A stretch of 5,652 bases of DNA, taken from the NCBI GenBank assembly GCA_018333845.1, contig JAGXSK010000081.1, positions 1 to 5,652 on the forward strand, written 5' to 3'. The stretch is from Clostridia bacterium. Its GTDB lineage: Bacteria > Bacillota > DSM-16504 > Desulfitibacterales > Desulfitibacteraceae. The notes below the pieces were generated by a model that saw nothing but the letters and a program-made list of their open reading frames with translations, ran no database searches and was not told the DNA's origin. Shown piece by piece: positions 5,615 through 5,652 of this stretch. How positions within the stretch are numbered: position 1 is the first letter of the stretch; each line of letters starts with the position of its first letter. The position numbers were made by a program, and so were the translations under genes.

Positions 5615-5643
5615 ATTATATTACGGACAATTCTCAGTGAAAA
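5615..5643 (-). promoter_or_regulatory. Candidate sigma-A-type promoter for the S10 operon
   Basis: Read on the minus strand, a perfect -10 hexamer TATAAT (5620-5615) lies 17 bp downstream of TTTTCA (5643-5638), which matches the -35 consensus TTGACA at 4 of 6 positions. No TG extension is seen before the -10. A start site about 7 nt downstream would fall near 5608, giving a leader of roughly 19 nt that just includes the rpsJ Shine-Dalgarno. This is a pattern match only. Upstream genes are outside the window, so read-through from a tuf-containing operon remains possible. Confidence 0.55.
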
Positions 5644-5652
5644 TTTCCTGCC

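Noticed and set aside
5638..5652. GGCAGGAAATTTT upstream of rpsJ as a third copy of the GCAGGATTT motif at 411-419 and 2451-2459
   Set aside because: The match is only about 6 identical bases plus an AT-rich tail, in the opposite orientation, and part of it forms the candidate -35. It is too weak to claim.

Overview
The window is one continuous block of ribosomal protein genes, all on the minus strand. It corresponds to the bacterial S10 operon and the start of the spc operon. In transcription order (high to low coordinate) the genes are rpsJ, rplC, rplD, rplW, rplB, rpsS, rplV, rpsC, rplP, rpmC, rpsQ and rplN. All twelve reading frames look intact and of normal family length. The next gene expected by conserved order, rplX (L24), would begin beyond base 1. 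The genes usually found upstream of rpsJ (tuf, fusA, rpsG, rpsL) would lie beyond base 5652. Neither neighbour is visible.

The protein sequences, the AT-leaning base composition, the strong purine-rich Shine-Dalgarno sites and the run of S10 genes straight into spc genes all fit a Firmicute of the class Clostridia. A Peptococcaceae-like or Syntrophomonas-like lineage is a guess from sequence flavour and not a demonstrated assignment.

Region by region: 5590-5652 holds a candidate sigma-A-type promoter and the rpsJ ribosome binding site. From 5589 to 2529 rpsJ, rplC, rplD, rplW, rplB and rpsS are tightly packed, with gaps of 28 bp or less and a 1-bp rplD/rplW overlap. A 162-bp non-coding gap (2367-2528) then separates rpsS from rplV. 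It is filled by two adjacent families of 7-bp tandem repeats, and it is the one clearly unusual feature of the window. From 2366 to 440 rplV, rpsC, rplP, rpmC and rpsQ are again tightly packed, with a 1-bp rplV/rpsC overlap and an 11-bp rplP/rpmC overlap. A 53-bp gap before rplN (387-439) contains a short sequence closely matching part of the large repeat region.

The genes act together in ribosome assembly. S10, S3 and S19 belong to the 30S head and S17 to the 30S body. L3, L4, L22, L23, L29, L2, L16 and L14 build the 50S core, peptidyl transferase surroundings, tunnel and subunit interface. Short gaps, overlaps and dedicated Shine-Dalgarno sites suggest one polycistronic mRNA with translational coupling, interrupted only at the repeat-filled rpsS-rplV gap. 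I see no new enzyme, defence system or mobile-element gene. The heptamer repeats are the best candidate for something undescribed.
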